The translations under genes were made by a program, and so were the position numbers. The notes beneath the pieces are model-generated. The model saw nothing but the letters and a program-made list of their open reading frames with translations. It was not told where the DNA came from and ran no database searches. Source: Candidatus Acidianus copahuensis (GTDB lineage: Archaea; Thermoproteota; Thermoprotei_A; Sulfolobales; Sulfolobaceae). Taken from it: a stretch of DNA of 64,000 nt. Where the stretch lies: NCBI RefSeq assembly GCF_000632495.1, contig NZ_JFZT01000048.1, forward strand, positions 1-64,000, given 5' to 3'. Shown here in pieces: positions 1 through 9,196 of this stretch. Numbering within the stretch: position 1 is the first letter of the stretch; each line of letters begins with the position of its first letter.

Positions 1-669
<669 letters not shown>

Positions 670-724
670 TCTATCTTAATAATATAAAATTGCATTTAAA
701 GTTTCTCATTATCTCGCAATATGA

Positions 725-1840
725 AGTGAATTACCTCAACCTCTCGGTCGATCTTTCTACTTCATTGTTAACCTTTACCTTGGTTTTTGTCGAGGTAGAG
801 AGGCTAACTCCACAGTACCTAGGTATAATTCCTACCTTGCGCGAAACACAACATTAAGCATGACTACAAAGTCACGGTCCGTTACTTAACCGCATTTTTC
901 CACAGGCTAAAGTTCCTTAGAAAGAGGTATACTATCCTTATACATAAACACAAGGAGGACAAGTCCTTGAAGCATACGCGGGATTAACTAGTTTGAACTT
1001 CTTACCATTATATACCAAATACTGATGCCAACATATTTTTTCTAGTTTTCTTCAATTTAGGAAATTCATAGCCCTCAATAACCCAAATCACGAAGATCTT
1101 GTCAGCCGTTTTTAACTTCGCTATAATGCAAGAAACCTTGTTGGCTGGAAATTCTCGATACAGCCTTACTTCGAAGTCTCCTAGATGAGAGGTATGGGAT
1201 TTTGAACTTCTTGTTTTTATTCTTTAGCTTCCAATAACTTTGTGAGTAAAGGAGAGAGTAGTACCTATCGTACTTTTTCCTTTGGGAAATTTGTTTCTCC
1301 CTCGAAAAACTTTTCTTTAATTCATAAAAACGGTCAGTAATAGCTTGAACTACTTAAGAATGAAGTTGTTGGTATTCTTTGTCTCGTTTCCGTAGATCTA
1401 GTGAGCTTGAGCTTTATGGACACTTATTGTCATGTCCATGAAACCCTTGGGCTTCACCACGTTCTGAGCCGAAGCTCATCATCACGATCCGCCCCATTAG
1501 CGGGATAACCCCACCCACAACCCAAGTCCCAGACCTCAGGATTGTGGGGAAACCCGCACATTCTTAGTTCCTCTTCACTCATTTGTAGTCCCTTCGACTC
1601 TACAATACTCATCTTTGGGACAAGTTATTTTTGCTTTTAAAATATAGGCATTTTGAAAGAGTGAAATGTGTAAAAATGTCACGATTTAACTGAAACTGCT
1701 TTTAAGGGCTTTCTATCTCTTTCATAAAAGTAAATTGATATCCACTGTAGCGTGTTATATACCTCTCACGCTAACTGGGCTTTTAACGCCTTCACTACTG
1801 AGTCGTCAGCATAAGATCTAAATCGGAAAACTATAGTGAA
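725..1840 (-). pseudogene. Decayed IS605-type TnpB (OrfB) remnant
   Basis: Minus-strand translation in shifting frames recovers scattered TnpB blocks in the correct N-to-C order. They are YADDSVVKALKAQL and EVYNTLQW (about 1830-1720), LDLRKRDKEYQQLHS and VVQAITDRFYELKK (about 1395-1300), LGDFEVRLYREFPANKV (about 1180-1130), KKFKLVNPAYASRTC (about 1005-960), and a TDRDFVVMLN block (about 870-840) that normally follows the zinc ribbon. Frameshifts, stops, a missing central RuvC portion and a ~260 bp insertion at about 1400-1660 make it non-functional. The match to Sulfolobus IS605-family TnpB proteins is from memory of the family. Confidence 0.75.
1400..1660 (-). repeat. Inserted segment inside the TnpB relic, partly repeated at 1-60
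   Basis: Between the TnpB N-terminal block ending near 1715 and the next block starting near 1395 lies DNA that does not continue TnpB. Its 1420-1475 part resembles window positions 5-60 in the same orientation. On the minus strand it has an open frame of about 53 codons (1626-1465) containing EVWDLGCGWGYPANGADRDD, family not recognised. It could be the end of another IS element or a small non-autonomous element. Confidence 0.4.
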
Positions 1841-2020
1841 AACTGACTATTACATGAAAAGGGATTTCATATTTCTATAAGTAGGCTATTCATTCTCTCC
1901 TATGATGGTATTCTGCCCTATTAACCTCAGAGATAAAGAAGTATAGCTATTGCCATGAGTATAAAAGTAACTCTCAGAGATAACCTTATATTCTCTTAAA
2001 GCGCTAAAGATATCGTAAGA

Positions 2021-2109
2021 CCCGCCGTAGCTCAGCCCGGTTTAGAGCGCCCGGCTGTAGATAGGTGGCGGTTACCGGGTGGTCCGGGGTTCAAGTCCCC
2101 GCGGCGGGA
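2021..2109 (+). tRNA. tRNA-Tyr (anticodon GTA), with intron
   Basis: The acceptor stem CCCGCCG/CGGCGGG with the C1-G72 pair typical of archaeal tRNA-Tyr, the D arm, anticodon stem CCCGG/CCGGG and a TTCAAGT T loop are all present. A 13-base intron at 2061-2073 sits after position 37, the canonical archaeal site, so splicing gives loop CTGTAGA. Discriminator A. Confidence 0.95.
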
Positions 2110-2185
2110 CTCTTACATTTGATTCCTAATTAATTATACGATAGCTTTTAAATGGAAAGATAATTTATGAAAATGGTGTGTTATT

Positions 2186-2413
2186 TTGGCAGAGACAGCT
2201 CACAAGGTATTAACAGAATCTGTAGGTAGTTTAGTTCTAGTAAAACTAAAGGGTAACAAAGAAGTTAGAGGATATTTAAAGAGTTATGATCAACATATGA
2301 ATTTAGTATTATCAGATTCAGAAGAAATACAGAGCGACGGAGCAGGGAAAAAAATAGGTACTATTGTAATAAGAGGAGATAATGTAATATTAATATCCCC
2401 TATACAATCATAG
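2186..2413 (+). CDS. Lsm/Sm-like archaeal protein SmAP1
   Basis: This 75-residue protein is a single Sm fold. Sm1 runs over about residues 15-45 with the VKLKGNKEVRG and YDQHMNLVL motifs, and Sm2 ends in IVIRGDNVILI. Such proteins form heptameric rings that bind U-rich RNA and act in RNA metabolism. The start is TTG, chosen because a GGTG Shine-Dalgarno (2175-2178) lies 7 bases upstream and a TTTTAAAT TATA-like box lies at 2146-2153. It is the first gene of a cluster with L37e 11 bases downstream, a pairing commonly seen in archaea. Confidence 0.93.
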   Translation: MAETAHKVLTESVGSLVLVKLKGNKEVRGYLKSYDQHMNLVLSDSEEIQSDGAGKKIGTIVIRGDNVILISPIQS

Positions 2414-2424
2414 GTGAATATTAA

Positions 2425-2610
2425 ATGAAAGGTACGCCGTCGTTCGGTAAAATGAATAAGGGAGCTACACATATAAGATGTAGAAGATGTGGCAGAAACG
2501 CGTTTAATGCAAGAGAAGGTTACTGTGCAGCTTGTGGATTTGGAAAATCGAGAAAAATAAGGCGATATAGTTGGCAGAACAAAAAGATAAACGGAATAAG
2601 GATAGTCTAA
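2425..2610 (+). CDS. rpl37e: 50S ribosomal protein L37e
   Basis: This 61-residue basic zinc-ribbon protein of the large subunit has a C4 zinc site: CRRCG at about residues 19-23 and CAACG at about 34-38. Arg/Lys-rich flanks bind rRNA. Length and motif order match L37e throughout archaea and eukaryotes. It follows the Sm gene by 11 bases, and its 3' end overlaps the next gene by 40 bases in another frame. Confidence 0.96.
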   Translation: MKGTPSFGKMNKGATHIRCRRCGRNAFNAREGYCAACGFGKSRKIRRYSWQNKKINGIRIV

Positions 2611-3527
2611 CATTTAGCAATTTTGGATGGAGCTGGCATATAGAGTGGCAAGCTTCATCGGAATTTCATGGGCATCTTATAGACCATGTAATAGTTGATA
2701 TAAAATCTCCATTTCAAAGAATTATGGTTGCAGAACTTTCAAGATTTGGAAAAACATTGATTATTGACGGCAAAATTCAGTCTACCGTTCAGGATGAATT
2801 TATATATCATGAAACTCTAGTTCATCCTTTATTACTAGGGTTAGATAAGATAGAGAAAGTTCTAATATTGGGTGGTGGAGAAGGTGCAACACTTAGAGAA
2901 GTTCTAAAATATAAAGATGTTAAGAGCGTGACCATGGTAGATATAGATAAATCTGTTATTGATTTTGCTAAGCAATATTTGCAAGAATGGCATCAAGGCG
3001 CTTTTGATGATAAGAGAACTAGACTAGTTATCTCAGATGCCTATAATTTCGTGAGAGATGAAAAAGAGATATATGACGCAATAATTTTAGATCTGACAGA
3101 TCCAATTAAAGGTAACACTTCATATATGCTGTATACAGAAGAATTTTATCAACTTATTAAGTCTCGTCTATCTCCTGGAGGTGGAATGGTAACACAAGCT
3201 ACTTCTCCCTCATTCTCTCTAGAGACTTTTACAGCGATATTTAACACGATTAGACAGGTATTCAAATTTGTTTCTGCATCTATAGTGCATATTCCATCTT
3301 TTGATGGATTATGGGGATTCGTATATGCCTCAGATAAAGGAAGTCCTACAATATTCGATAAGGATCAATTAGAGAAACGAATTAAGGAGAGAATAAATGG
3401 AGAATTACGTTTCTTCGATGGCGAAACTAATAATACTTTATTCAATATTCCCAAACATATAAGAAAAATAATGCAAAACGAGAAGAGAAAATCAACAATG
3501 GAAAACCCTATCTATGTACCTGCATAA
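2571..3527 (+). CDS. speE: Spermidine synthase-like aminopropyltransferase
   Basis: The 318 residues make a Rossmann-fold polyamine aminopropyltransferase, which moves aminopropyl from decarboxylated SAM to a diamine or triamine. Visible motifs are DGKIQSTVQDEFIYHE (66-81, substrate pocket), the nucleotide loop LILGGGEGATLREV (98-111), VDIDKSV (123-129), and the catalytic Asp region AIILDLTDP (170-178). The start is TTG within the end of the L37e gene, supported by translational coupling. In Sulfolobales these enzymes make the long polyamines of thermophiles; exact substrate preference cannot be read here. Confidence 0.9.
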   Translation: MAEQKDKRNKDSLTFSNFGWSWHIEWQASSEFHGHLIDHVIVDIKSPFQRIMVAELSRFGKTLIIDGKIQSTVQDEFIYHETLVHPLLLGLDKIEKVLILGGGEGATLREVLKYKDVKSVTMVDIDKSVIDFAKQYLQEWHQGAFDDKRTRLVISDAYNFVRDEKEIYDAIILDLTDPIKGNTSYMLYTEEFYQLIKSRLSPGGGMVTQATSPSFSLETFTAIFNTIRQVFKFVSASIVHIPSFDGLWGFVYASDKGSPTIFDKDQLEKRIKERINGELRFFDGETNNTLFNIPKHIRKIMQNEKRKSTMENPIYVPA

Positions 3528-3574
3528 TTAAATTTTATTTTGTATATCATTTTTGTTTATTTTAAGAAATCTAA

Positions 3575-3659
3575 TGCGGGGAGTGGGACTTGAACCCACG
3601 CAGGTCTTCACCAGCAGGGCCTGAACCTGCCCCCTTTGGCCAAGCTCGGGCATCCCCGC
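3575..3659 (-). tRNA. tRNA-Leu (anticodon CAG)
   Basis: The minus strand folds as a class II tRNA with acceptor GCGGGGA/TCCCCGC, anticodon stem GCAGG/CCTGC, loop TTCAGGC, an extended variable arm and TTCAAGT T loop. The anticodon CAG reads CTG leucine codons. No intron is present; discriminator A. Spurious open frames in this region are shadows of the two adjacent GC-rich tRNA genes. Confidence 0.95.
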
Positions 3660-3693
3660 AAAGCTTTATACGATTTATGCAAAAAAACGTTTA

Positions 3694-3799
3694 CGCCGGG
3701 GACGGGATTTGAACCCGTGTGTCCTTGGAGGACAGTGGGTCGCTCGTCTCGCTGGAATGGTCTCGAGCCCACCCCCTTGGTCCGCTCGGGCACCCCGGC
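3694..3799 (-). tRNA. tRNA-Ser (anticodon CGA), with intron
   Basis: The minus strand folds as a class II tRNA with acceptor GCCGGGG/CCCCGGC, anticodon stem GTGGG/CCCAC, long variable arm, TTCAAAT T loop and discriminator G as expected for Ser. A 21-base intron lies after position 37, so the spliced loop reads CTCGAGA and the anticodon is CGA, reading TCG codons. Confidence 0.94.
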
Positions 3800-3882
3800 A
3801 TTTATTAGCTGTAAATATTATCTTGAACTTTATATATTTTAGTCTACTCTATAATATATCTCTATCTTAAGATAGTAATTTT

Positions 3883-4323
3883 TTATGATATAAAATTATA
3901 TAATAGTATAGATAATAGAGCCACTGGAGGTATTTCTCTATTGAGCCTTGGAATTTTGGTTAAAGTTCCCATAGATTGTTCTATTCTTGAAAACCCACCT
4001 TCACTTCCAGAAAATACTATATAAATTAATGATTTATTTTCTATATTTTTTAAATTAAATTCCATTTCTGCAGACTGACTTATTAGGAATATCGAATCAG
4101 GTCGTATTACCTCTATTGCATCCTTTAGATCTGGAAGAATTATTAATGATTTTCCTTCTTTAAATGCTATTTTTCCAATTTCTGGAATACCAGATTGTGC
4201 AGCAGTGCCACTAACTCTAGTTATTACAATAGATTTTATATTGAAAGAAAATGCAGTTTTTACAAATTCAACTAATCTTTGTGAACTTGTTACATTATGG
4301 AGACCTATTAAAACATTACTCAT
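3883..4323 (-). CDS. SpoU-like/COG4080 family protein
   Basis: A 146-residue protein of an archaeal family often annotated as RecB-family nuclease (COG4080) but resembling SPOUT methyltransferases. The stretch IYIVFSGSEGGFSRIEQ (about 101-117) looks like the SpoU SAM-binding knot. There is no sign of a RecB nuclease core. It overlaps the preceding methyltransferase gene by four bases (ATGA), so the two are co-transcribed with TFE. Substrate unknown. Confidence 0.6.
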   Translation of the reverse strand: MSNVLIGLHNVTSSQRLVEFVKTAFSFNIKSIVITRVSGTAAQSGIPEIGKIAFKEGKSLIILPDLKDAIEVIRPDSIFLISQSAEMEFNLKNIENKSLIYIVFSGSEGGFSRIEQSMGTLTKIPRLNREIPPVALLSILLYNFIS

Positions 4324-5261
4324 AGTACACCTTTTATAAATGAGGCTATAGCGGTTGATAAGGCTACTGGAACCGCTTCTCCTACCTGATTATATTGTTC
4401 GTCCTTACTACCAATAAACACATGATCGTCGGGATAACTCATTAGTCTAGCTTGCTCTCTAACAGTGAGAAATCTATCACTGAAAGGATGAATAAACCTG
4501 GAATTACCAAGAACTGTAGGAGATAGATCAAATGGATCTAGTCTTATATATAATGGAATATTTCTTCTAGCTGCCTTATATGCAGTTAAATAGTCTCCTA
4601 TACTTAACTTACTAATTTCGCTTAACCTTTTTTCAGTAGGTTCAATAATTTCATTATTAGGAATATCTGTTTTTTCATCTAAATCTCCTATAGCCTCAAT
4701 AACAGTTGTCTTTTTACTTGTTTTTATAGGATAAATTTTTAAATTAGATATAAAAACTCTTAAACGTTTAGATGGATTACCAAAATCTTCTGCTTTGAGA
4801 AAATTAAAATAGATATTCTCGAATCCAGCTTTTCTAAATTCTTCCCTTAATATATATTCTAATTCTTTGTTTTCCACTATTGCAGGTACGTTTTCCATAA
4901 CAAAAATTCTTGGTTTAATCTCACTTAATATGCGTACAAACTCGAGTGTAAGATTTCCTCTATTATCAAGATATAATCTTTCTAAAGGATCCTTTAATCT
5001 CTTAGAATTAGCGGCAGTAAAAGCTTCACAAGGTGGACTACCTATAACTATATCTATATCCCCTACATACTCAGAAATCTCATCTCCCGTAATGTACCTT
5101 ATATCTTCTTCAAGAGCAATCGTATTAGGAAAATTTGTCGAATAAGTCCGAATCGCTGAATGATCAATATCTATTCCCATAACTAAATTAAAGCCTGAAT
5201 TCCTAAAGCCTAAAGAGAAACCGCCAGCTCCACAGAATATATCAAGAACTTTTAACCCCAT
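4320..5261 (-). CDS. C5-cytosine DNA methyltransferase family protein
   Basis: 313 residues with the C5-MTase motif order: motif I DIFCGAGGFSLGF (7-19), motif IV GSPPCEAFT (about 75-83), motif VI MENVPAIV (about 118-125), motif VIII RLRVFISN (about 165-172), motif X QVGEAVPVALS near the C-terminus. The catalytic loop is PPCE instead of the usual PPCQ, and the target-recognition region between motifs VIII and IX is short (about 70 residues). No restriction enzyme gene is nearby. It overlaps the end of the TFE gene by 20 bases. It could methylate DNA or, like Dnmt2, RNA; the sequence cannot decide. Confidence 0.85.
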   Translation of the reverse strand: MGLKVLDIFCGAGGFSLGFRNSGFNLVMGIDIDHSAIRTYSTNFPNTIALEEDIRYITGDEISEYVGDIDIVIGSPPCEAFTAANSKRLKDPLERLYLDNRGNLTLEFVRILSEIKPRIFVMENVPAIVENKELEYILREEFRKAGFENIYFNFLKAEDFGNPSKRLRVFISNLKIYPIKTSKKTTVIEAIGDLDEKTDIPNNEIIEPTEKRLSEISKLSIGDYLTAYKAARRNIPLYIRLDPFDLSPTVLGNSRFIHPFSDRFLTVREQARLMSYPDDHVFIGSKDEQYNQVGEAVPVALSTAIASFIKGVL

Positions 5262-5775
5262 TTTTAGTTTCTTCTTTTATTTCTTGCTGCATCTCATTAA
5301 TTTTTTTCTCTAGCACTTCCCTAATCTTTTTTGAATCATAATATACCAAAGAAGAGCCACACTTCGTACATTTAAATTCGTTTTCAAATGACTCCTCAAA
5401 CGTATACTTGCTTTTATCTTTAGGACATATGTAGAATTCATTGTTTTCCTCGTATTCTAATCTTAGCTTTAATTTTCCTAAAACTTCCCTTTTTCTGGTT
5501 AACAGGACTTCATTTATCTGATCCGTATTAACCTTCCAGTAATATACATACCATCCTGTATCCTTATCTCTGGTTCTTCTATAACTTACTAACCCTTGAT
5601 CAGCAAGCAGGTATAACTTTTTCCTAACCTCATTAACTTTAACTCCCATTTCATTTGCCATTTCATCATCTGTCATCTCTGCTCCCTTGTCTAAAAGAAA
5701 TTGAAGAACTTCTACTACTTCATCACCAAGCAAATTCTTCGCTAGATCTAGAACAATCTTATCCGGATCGCTCAA
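5242..5775 (-). CDS. tfe: Transcription factor E, alpha subunit (TFE)
   Basis: This is the archaeal homologue of TFIIE-alpha, which helps promoter opening by RNA polymerase. The first ~90 residues form the extended winged helix (VVEVLQFLLDKGAEMTDDEM, VRKKLYLLADQGLVSYRRT). A zinc ribbon follows (CPKDKSKYTFEE ... CTKCG), then a charged helix. I chose TTG at 5775, giving MSDPDKIVLDLA and 177 residues as in other Sulfolobus TFEs, rather than the longer frame from 5805. An A/T-rich box (CATATAATAAA, about 5807-5817) fits this start. It heads the operon with the methyltransferase and COG4080 genes. Confidence 0.93.
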   Translation of the reverse strand: MSDPDKIVLDLAKNLLGDEVVEVLQFLLDKGAEMTDDEMANEMGVKVNEVRKKLYLLADQGLVSYRRTRDKDTGWYVYYWKVNTDQINEVLLTRKREVLGKLKLRLEYEENNEFYICPKDKSKYTFEESFENEFKCTKCGSSLVYYDSKKIREVLEKKINEMQQEIKEETKNGVKSS

Positions 5776-5827
5776 ATTAGTATCCCATATATATGTTAGA
5801 TTCAAGTTTATTATATGTTATGTTTTC

Positions 5828-6916
5828 CTAGCCATTTAGATGAAAATTTAATTTTTGTTCGTTAATTAATGACTTTAATTCCATCTTTAATTTATCTATA
5901 TTATACTTAGTTAAAGTAGATGTTGGGATAACATCAATTATAGGATAATAAAGCTCATCTGATATCTTTTTAATTAAATTAAGTTTCGAATCAATGAGTT
6001 CTTTATTGTTTAATTTATCTGATTTGTTAGCAACAACTATAATTGGTTTTCCTGAAATTCCTAATTCTCTTAAAATATCAAATGAGGACTTTAGCATATC
6101 CATAATTATCGTATCCTCAATTGAAATATCTATTATCATCAAAATTCCGGTAGCATATTTTATTTCAGATAAAGTAACAAAAAATGCATCAATAATTTGT
6201 GGTGGAATGCCTCGAATAAATCCAACTGTATCAATGAGCATTATACCAAGGTGATCTACTTTAATTTTATATTTCTTTGGAGTAATTGTAGTAAACATTG
6301 ATGAGTCAACTTTTTGATTAAGACTTGTCAACGCATTAAAAATGGATGTCTTTCCAGCATTAGTATATCCAGCTATAGCTATAGAAGGTATATCTGTGCT
6401 ACGGTTAAGCATTTGCTCACGATTCTTCTTAATATTTTCTAACTGTCTCGATATTTTAGCTATCTTTCTATGATATAACCTCAATATTGATTCTACGCCA
6501 TAAACTCCTGCACCTAATAATCCCTGTTGTTCATTTATTTTAAATTTAGTATAAATATCCTTTATTATAGGAAGTTCATATTTTAACTTTGCTAATTCAA
6601 TTTGTAATTGAGCCTCTTTTGAGCCTGCATGAAGGGCAAATATTTCAAGGAGTAAGAGTAACTTATCAAGAATCTTTTTATCCCTCAAATCTTTTTGTAA
6701 ATTAATAAAATGTCTAGGTTTTAGAAGGTCAAATATTATAATAGTATCAATTTCATTTTGTTCTTTAATTTTCGCTATTCTGTCTTCTTGAATATAATAT
6801 CTAGGATTTGGACGTTTTGGAAGTCTTAGGATCGATACTATTTCATAACCAGCGGTTTCCGCTAAAGTAGATGCTTCGTCTAAAAAATCATCAGATACAA
6901 ATAATACAGCTTTCAC
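5828..6916 (-). CDS. hflX: GTPase HflX
   Basis: The 362-residue HflX GTPase binds the large ribosomal subunit and can split ribosomes. It has the N-terminal HflX domain (1-120, RLPKRPNPRYYIQEDR), the glycine-rich linker GLLGAGVYGVES (132-143), G1 GYTNAGKT (183-190), G3 DTVGF (229-233), and G4 NKSD (near 297). The GTG start overlaps the MBF1 stop as GTGA, so it is translated with MBF1 as one unit. Synteny with TFE and PAN matches Sulfolobus. Confidence 0.95.
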   Translation of the reverse strand: MKAVLFVSDDFLDEASTLAETAGYEIVSILRLPKRPNPRYYIQEDRIAKIKEQNEIDTIIIFDLLKPRHFINLQKDLRDKKILDKLLLLLEIFALHAGSKEAQLQIELAKLKYELPIIKDIYTKFKINEQQGLLGAGVYGVESILRLYHRKIAKISRQLENIKKNREQMLNRSTDIPSIAIAGYTNAGKTSIFNALTSLNQKVDSSMFTTITPKKYKIKVDHLGIMLIDTVGFIRGIPPQIIDAFFVTLSEIKYATGILMIIDISIEDTIIMDMLKSSFDILRELGISGKPIIVVANKSDKLNNKELIDSKLNLIKKISDELYYPIIDVIPTSTLTKYNIDKLKMELKSLINEQKLNFHLNG

Positions 6917-7440
6917 TTTTTACCATCTCTAATATTTACAATATCTCCAAGTGTTAGTTCGAAATCTGAGCTTTCTGAACTTACGTTCTTCTCGTCTGTG
7001 TTTTCAAGGTTTATAATAAGTTTTATGGATAAAATTCGCTCAAGAAGTTTAGCCTGTTCAAGAGTAGGCTTTAGCTTACCTTGTTCTATTCTTTTTATAA
7101 TGCTCTCAGACGTTTTCAGTTTTTCTGCTAGCTGTTTTGTAGTCATACCCTTATTTTCTCTGGCTGATCTAATAACTGAACTATAGTCTGATATAATTTC
7201 AAAATCAATTATATCTTTTCTTTTTTCTGAATTAGTAGATTTTTGTTTAGAGACATTTACTCTTTTTTGAGAAGGGGTTGAATTCAGACTGGCTGGTTTA
7301 GAGGCCTTTCTTATCCTAGAATAACATAAACTACATACAGTTATTGTACTTCCCTCATATACTACTGTTACTCCTTTTCCAACAATCGGATTACCACACA
7401 TATCACAGTATAGTTGTATACTATTTTTTTGATTGGCCAC
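6913..7440 (-). CDS. mbf1: Multiprotein bridging factor aMBF1
   Basis: 175 residues with an N-terminal C4 zinc ribbon (CDMCG at about 13-17 and CSLC at about 36-39), a charged linker, and a C-terminal Cro/C1-type HTH (NKGMTTKQLAEKLKTSESIIKRIEQGKLKP). This is the archaeal MBF1 architecture; the family contacts the 30S ribosome. The GTG start is probably leaderless, since a GCTAAAAATG box lies about 25 bases upstream. Divergent from PAN across 50-60 bases. Confidence 0.93.
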   Translation of the reverse strand: MANQKNSIQLYCDMCGNPIVGKGVTVVYEGSTITVCSLCYSRIRKASKPASLNSTPSQKRVNVSKQKSTNSEKRKDIIDFEIISDYSSVIRSARENKGMTTKQLAEKLKTSESIIKRIEQGKLKPTLEQAKLLERILSIKLIINLENTDEKNVSSESSDFELTLGDIVNIRDGKK

Positions 7441-7502
7441 ATGTATTAGGTGGTGACAAACATTTTTAGCTTATCTAAACAAGAAAAGAGTTGGGTTTTA
7501 AG

Positions 7503-8687
7503 TTGTCTGGAGAGCTTGACTTACCTAGAGATAGGTATAGTTCTGATAATTATGAACAGATCATTAGAATTTTAGAAGAAAAATTAACTAGTTTGCAGGC
7601 AGAAACTGAAAGCCTTAGAAAAGAACTTAATTATTACAAGTCAGAATTAGAGAAATTACTTAGCCCTCCATTAGTGGAAGCTACAATTTTAGATATAATA
7701 GATAATGAACATGTAATTGTTAAGAGTACGTCTGGTCCAAATCTTGTAGTAACAGTAAGCAATGAGATTAATACTAAAACACTAGAAGTAGGTCAATTAG
7801 TTGCACTAAATCAACGAGGTTCTACAATAGTTAAAGTGCTTCCAAATAGAGAGGAGCCTTTCGTAAAATCTATGGAGATTATAGAGAGACCGGATGTGAA
7901 ATATACTGAGATTGGAGGATTATCACAGCAAATACATGAAATAAGAGAAGTAATAGAACTGCCTTTAAAGGAACCAGAATTATTCAGAGAAATGGGAATA
8001 CAGCCTCCAAAAGGAGTTTTACTTTATGGACCTCCTGGGACTGGGAAAACTCTACTTGCAAAAGCAGTAGCGTCAGAAAGTAATGCTACGTTTATTCATA
8101 TAGTGGCATCAGAATTTGCTCAAAAGTTTGTAGGCGAAGGAGCTAGAGTTGTTAGAGAAGTCTTTGAACTAGCTAGAGAGAAAAGCCCATCAATAGTTTT
8201 TATCGATGAAATTGATGCAATAGGTGCTAAAAGGGTAGATTTAGGTACTAGTGGGGAAAGAGAAATTCAAAGAACAATGATGCAACTATTAGCGGAATTA
8301 GATGGATTCCAGCCCCTTGATAATGTAAAAATAATTGCTGCGACGAACAGGATAGATATACTTGATCCTGCACTATTAAGGCCAGGTAGATTTGATAGAA
8401 TAATAGAAATATCGCTACCTAATTTTGAAGGACGTAAGGACATATTTAATATATATCTATCCAAGATGAAAGTCGCTATTGACGAGATAGACTTAGATTA
8501 CCTCTCAAGGCAAACTGATGGATTAAGTGGAGCTGATATAAAGAATATATGCACTGAAGCAGGATATTTTGCAATTAGAAATAATGAGAGAGAAATACAC
8601 ATGAGGCATTTTATCGCAGCAATAAACAAGATAAAAGGCAATAAAAAACAGGGAGAGTATAAGGATAGAGAAGAGAAATACACATGA
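7503..8687 (+). CDS. pan: Proteasome-activating nucleotidase PAN
   Basis: A hexameric AAA+ unfoldase that feeds the 20S proteasome. It has an N-terminal coiled coil (about 15-55), an OB domain (about 60-115), Walker A GPPGTGKT (176-183), Walker B VFIDEIDAIGAK, the sensor ATNRIDILDPALLRPGRFDR, and a C-terminal lid. I chose TTG at 7503 (MSGELDLPRDR, 394 aa), which fits the MSG- start of Sulfolobus PAN, over TTG at 7491. The C-terminus is Lys-Tyr-Thr, so the HbYX gate-opening motif lacks its hydrophobic residue. The stop overlaps the next ATG (ATGA). Confidence 0.95.
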   Translation: MSGELDLPRDRYSSDNYEQIIRILEEKLTSLQAETESLRKELNYYKSELEKLLSPPLVEATILDIIDNEHVIVKSTSGPNLVVTVSNEINTKTLEVGQLVALNQRGSTIVKVLPNREEPFVKSMEIIERPDVKYTEIGGLSQQIHEIREVIELPLKEPELFREMGIQPPKGVLLYGPPGTGKTLLAKAVASESNATFIHIVASEFAQKFVGEGARVVREVFELAREKSPSIVFIDEIDAIGAKRVDLGTSGEREIQRTMMQLLAELDGFQPLDNVKIIAATNRIDILDPALLRPGRFDRIIEISLPNFEGRKDIFNIYLSKMKVAIDEIDLDYLSRQTDGLSGADIKNICTEAGYFAIRNNEREIHMRHFIAAINKIKGNKKQGEYKDREEKYT

Positions 8688-9196
8688 GAGAATATTTAAC
8701 TATACCACATAAAATTTCAGATATAGAGAGGAAATATATAGCAGAAATTTTAGCCTATCAGTTCGATAGAGAACTGGTAGATCCATTTCTTGAGAATATT
8801 TTTTATATACAAAATTCAATCAATACGAATAGAATAAGAAATGTATTAAATAGCGAAATGAACCTCTTTTTAGTTTTAAGAGCACAAGACAACTTGTTCT
8901 CATTAACGTTACTATCAGGTGAGATATTAAGACGATATACAAAACCAGTTAAATACAGGATAATTGTTCCAAAAGATATTGGCGAAGCTATAATGACTGG
9001 AGGTAATGTTTTCGCTAAACATGTAATCAATATAGATAAAAGTTTGAGATATGGCGATCAGGCGATCGTTGTTGATAATGACGATAAACTTATTGCTATA
9101 GGAAAACTAAGACTCTCAGGAGAGGAAATAATGGAATATAAAAGGGGGATAGCCTTAAGTGTTAAGGAGAGGGTTAAATATGAGAATAATACTTAA
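8684..9196 (+). CDS. PUA-domain protein, likely RNA-binding half of split archaeosine transglycosylase
   Basis: The C-terminal half of this 170-residue protein (about 95-165) is a PUA domain: GEAIMTGGNVFAKHV, LRYGDQAIVVDNDDKLIAIGK, SGEEIMEYKRGIALSVKERVK. This closely resembles the C-terminal C2/C3 region of full-length archaeal ArcTGT. The TgtA encoded 700 bases downstream ends before that region. I infer that this is the separate PUA subunit, as known for split-type ArcTGT in Thermoplasma. Alternatively it is a general tRNA-binding PUA protein. Translated with PAN by a 4-base overlap. Confidence 0.7.
   Translation: MREYLTIPHKISDIERKYIAEILAYQFDRELVDPFLENIFYIQNSINTNRIRNVLNSEMNLFLVLRAQDNLFSLTLLSGEILRRYTKPVKYRIIVPKDIGEAIMTGGNVFAKHVINIDKSLRYGDQAIVVDNDDKLIAIGKLRLSGEEIMEYKRGIALSVKERVKYENNT

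Noticed and set aside
3608..3842. Open frames of 61 and 68 codons over the tRNA-Leu/tRNA-Ser genes
   Set aside because: They are translations of two GC-rich tRNA genes on either strand; no start signal and no protein pattern.
3883..4323. RecB-family nuclease annotation
   Set aside because: No nuclease motif of the PD-(D/E)xK type is visible; the C-terminal pattern is more like a SPOUT methylase.
4320..5261. Restriction-modification system
   Set aside because: No restriction endonuclease, specificity subunit or Vsr gene lies nearby; neighbours are TFE and a SPOUT-like gene.
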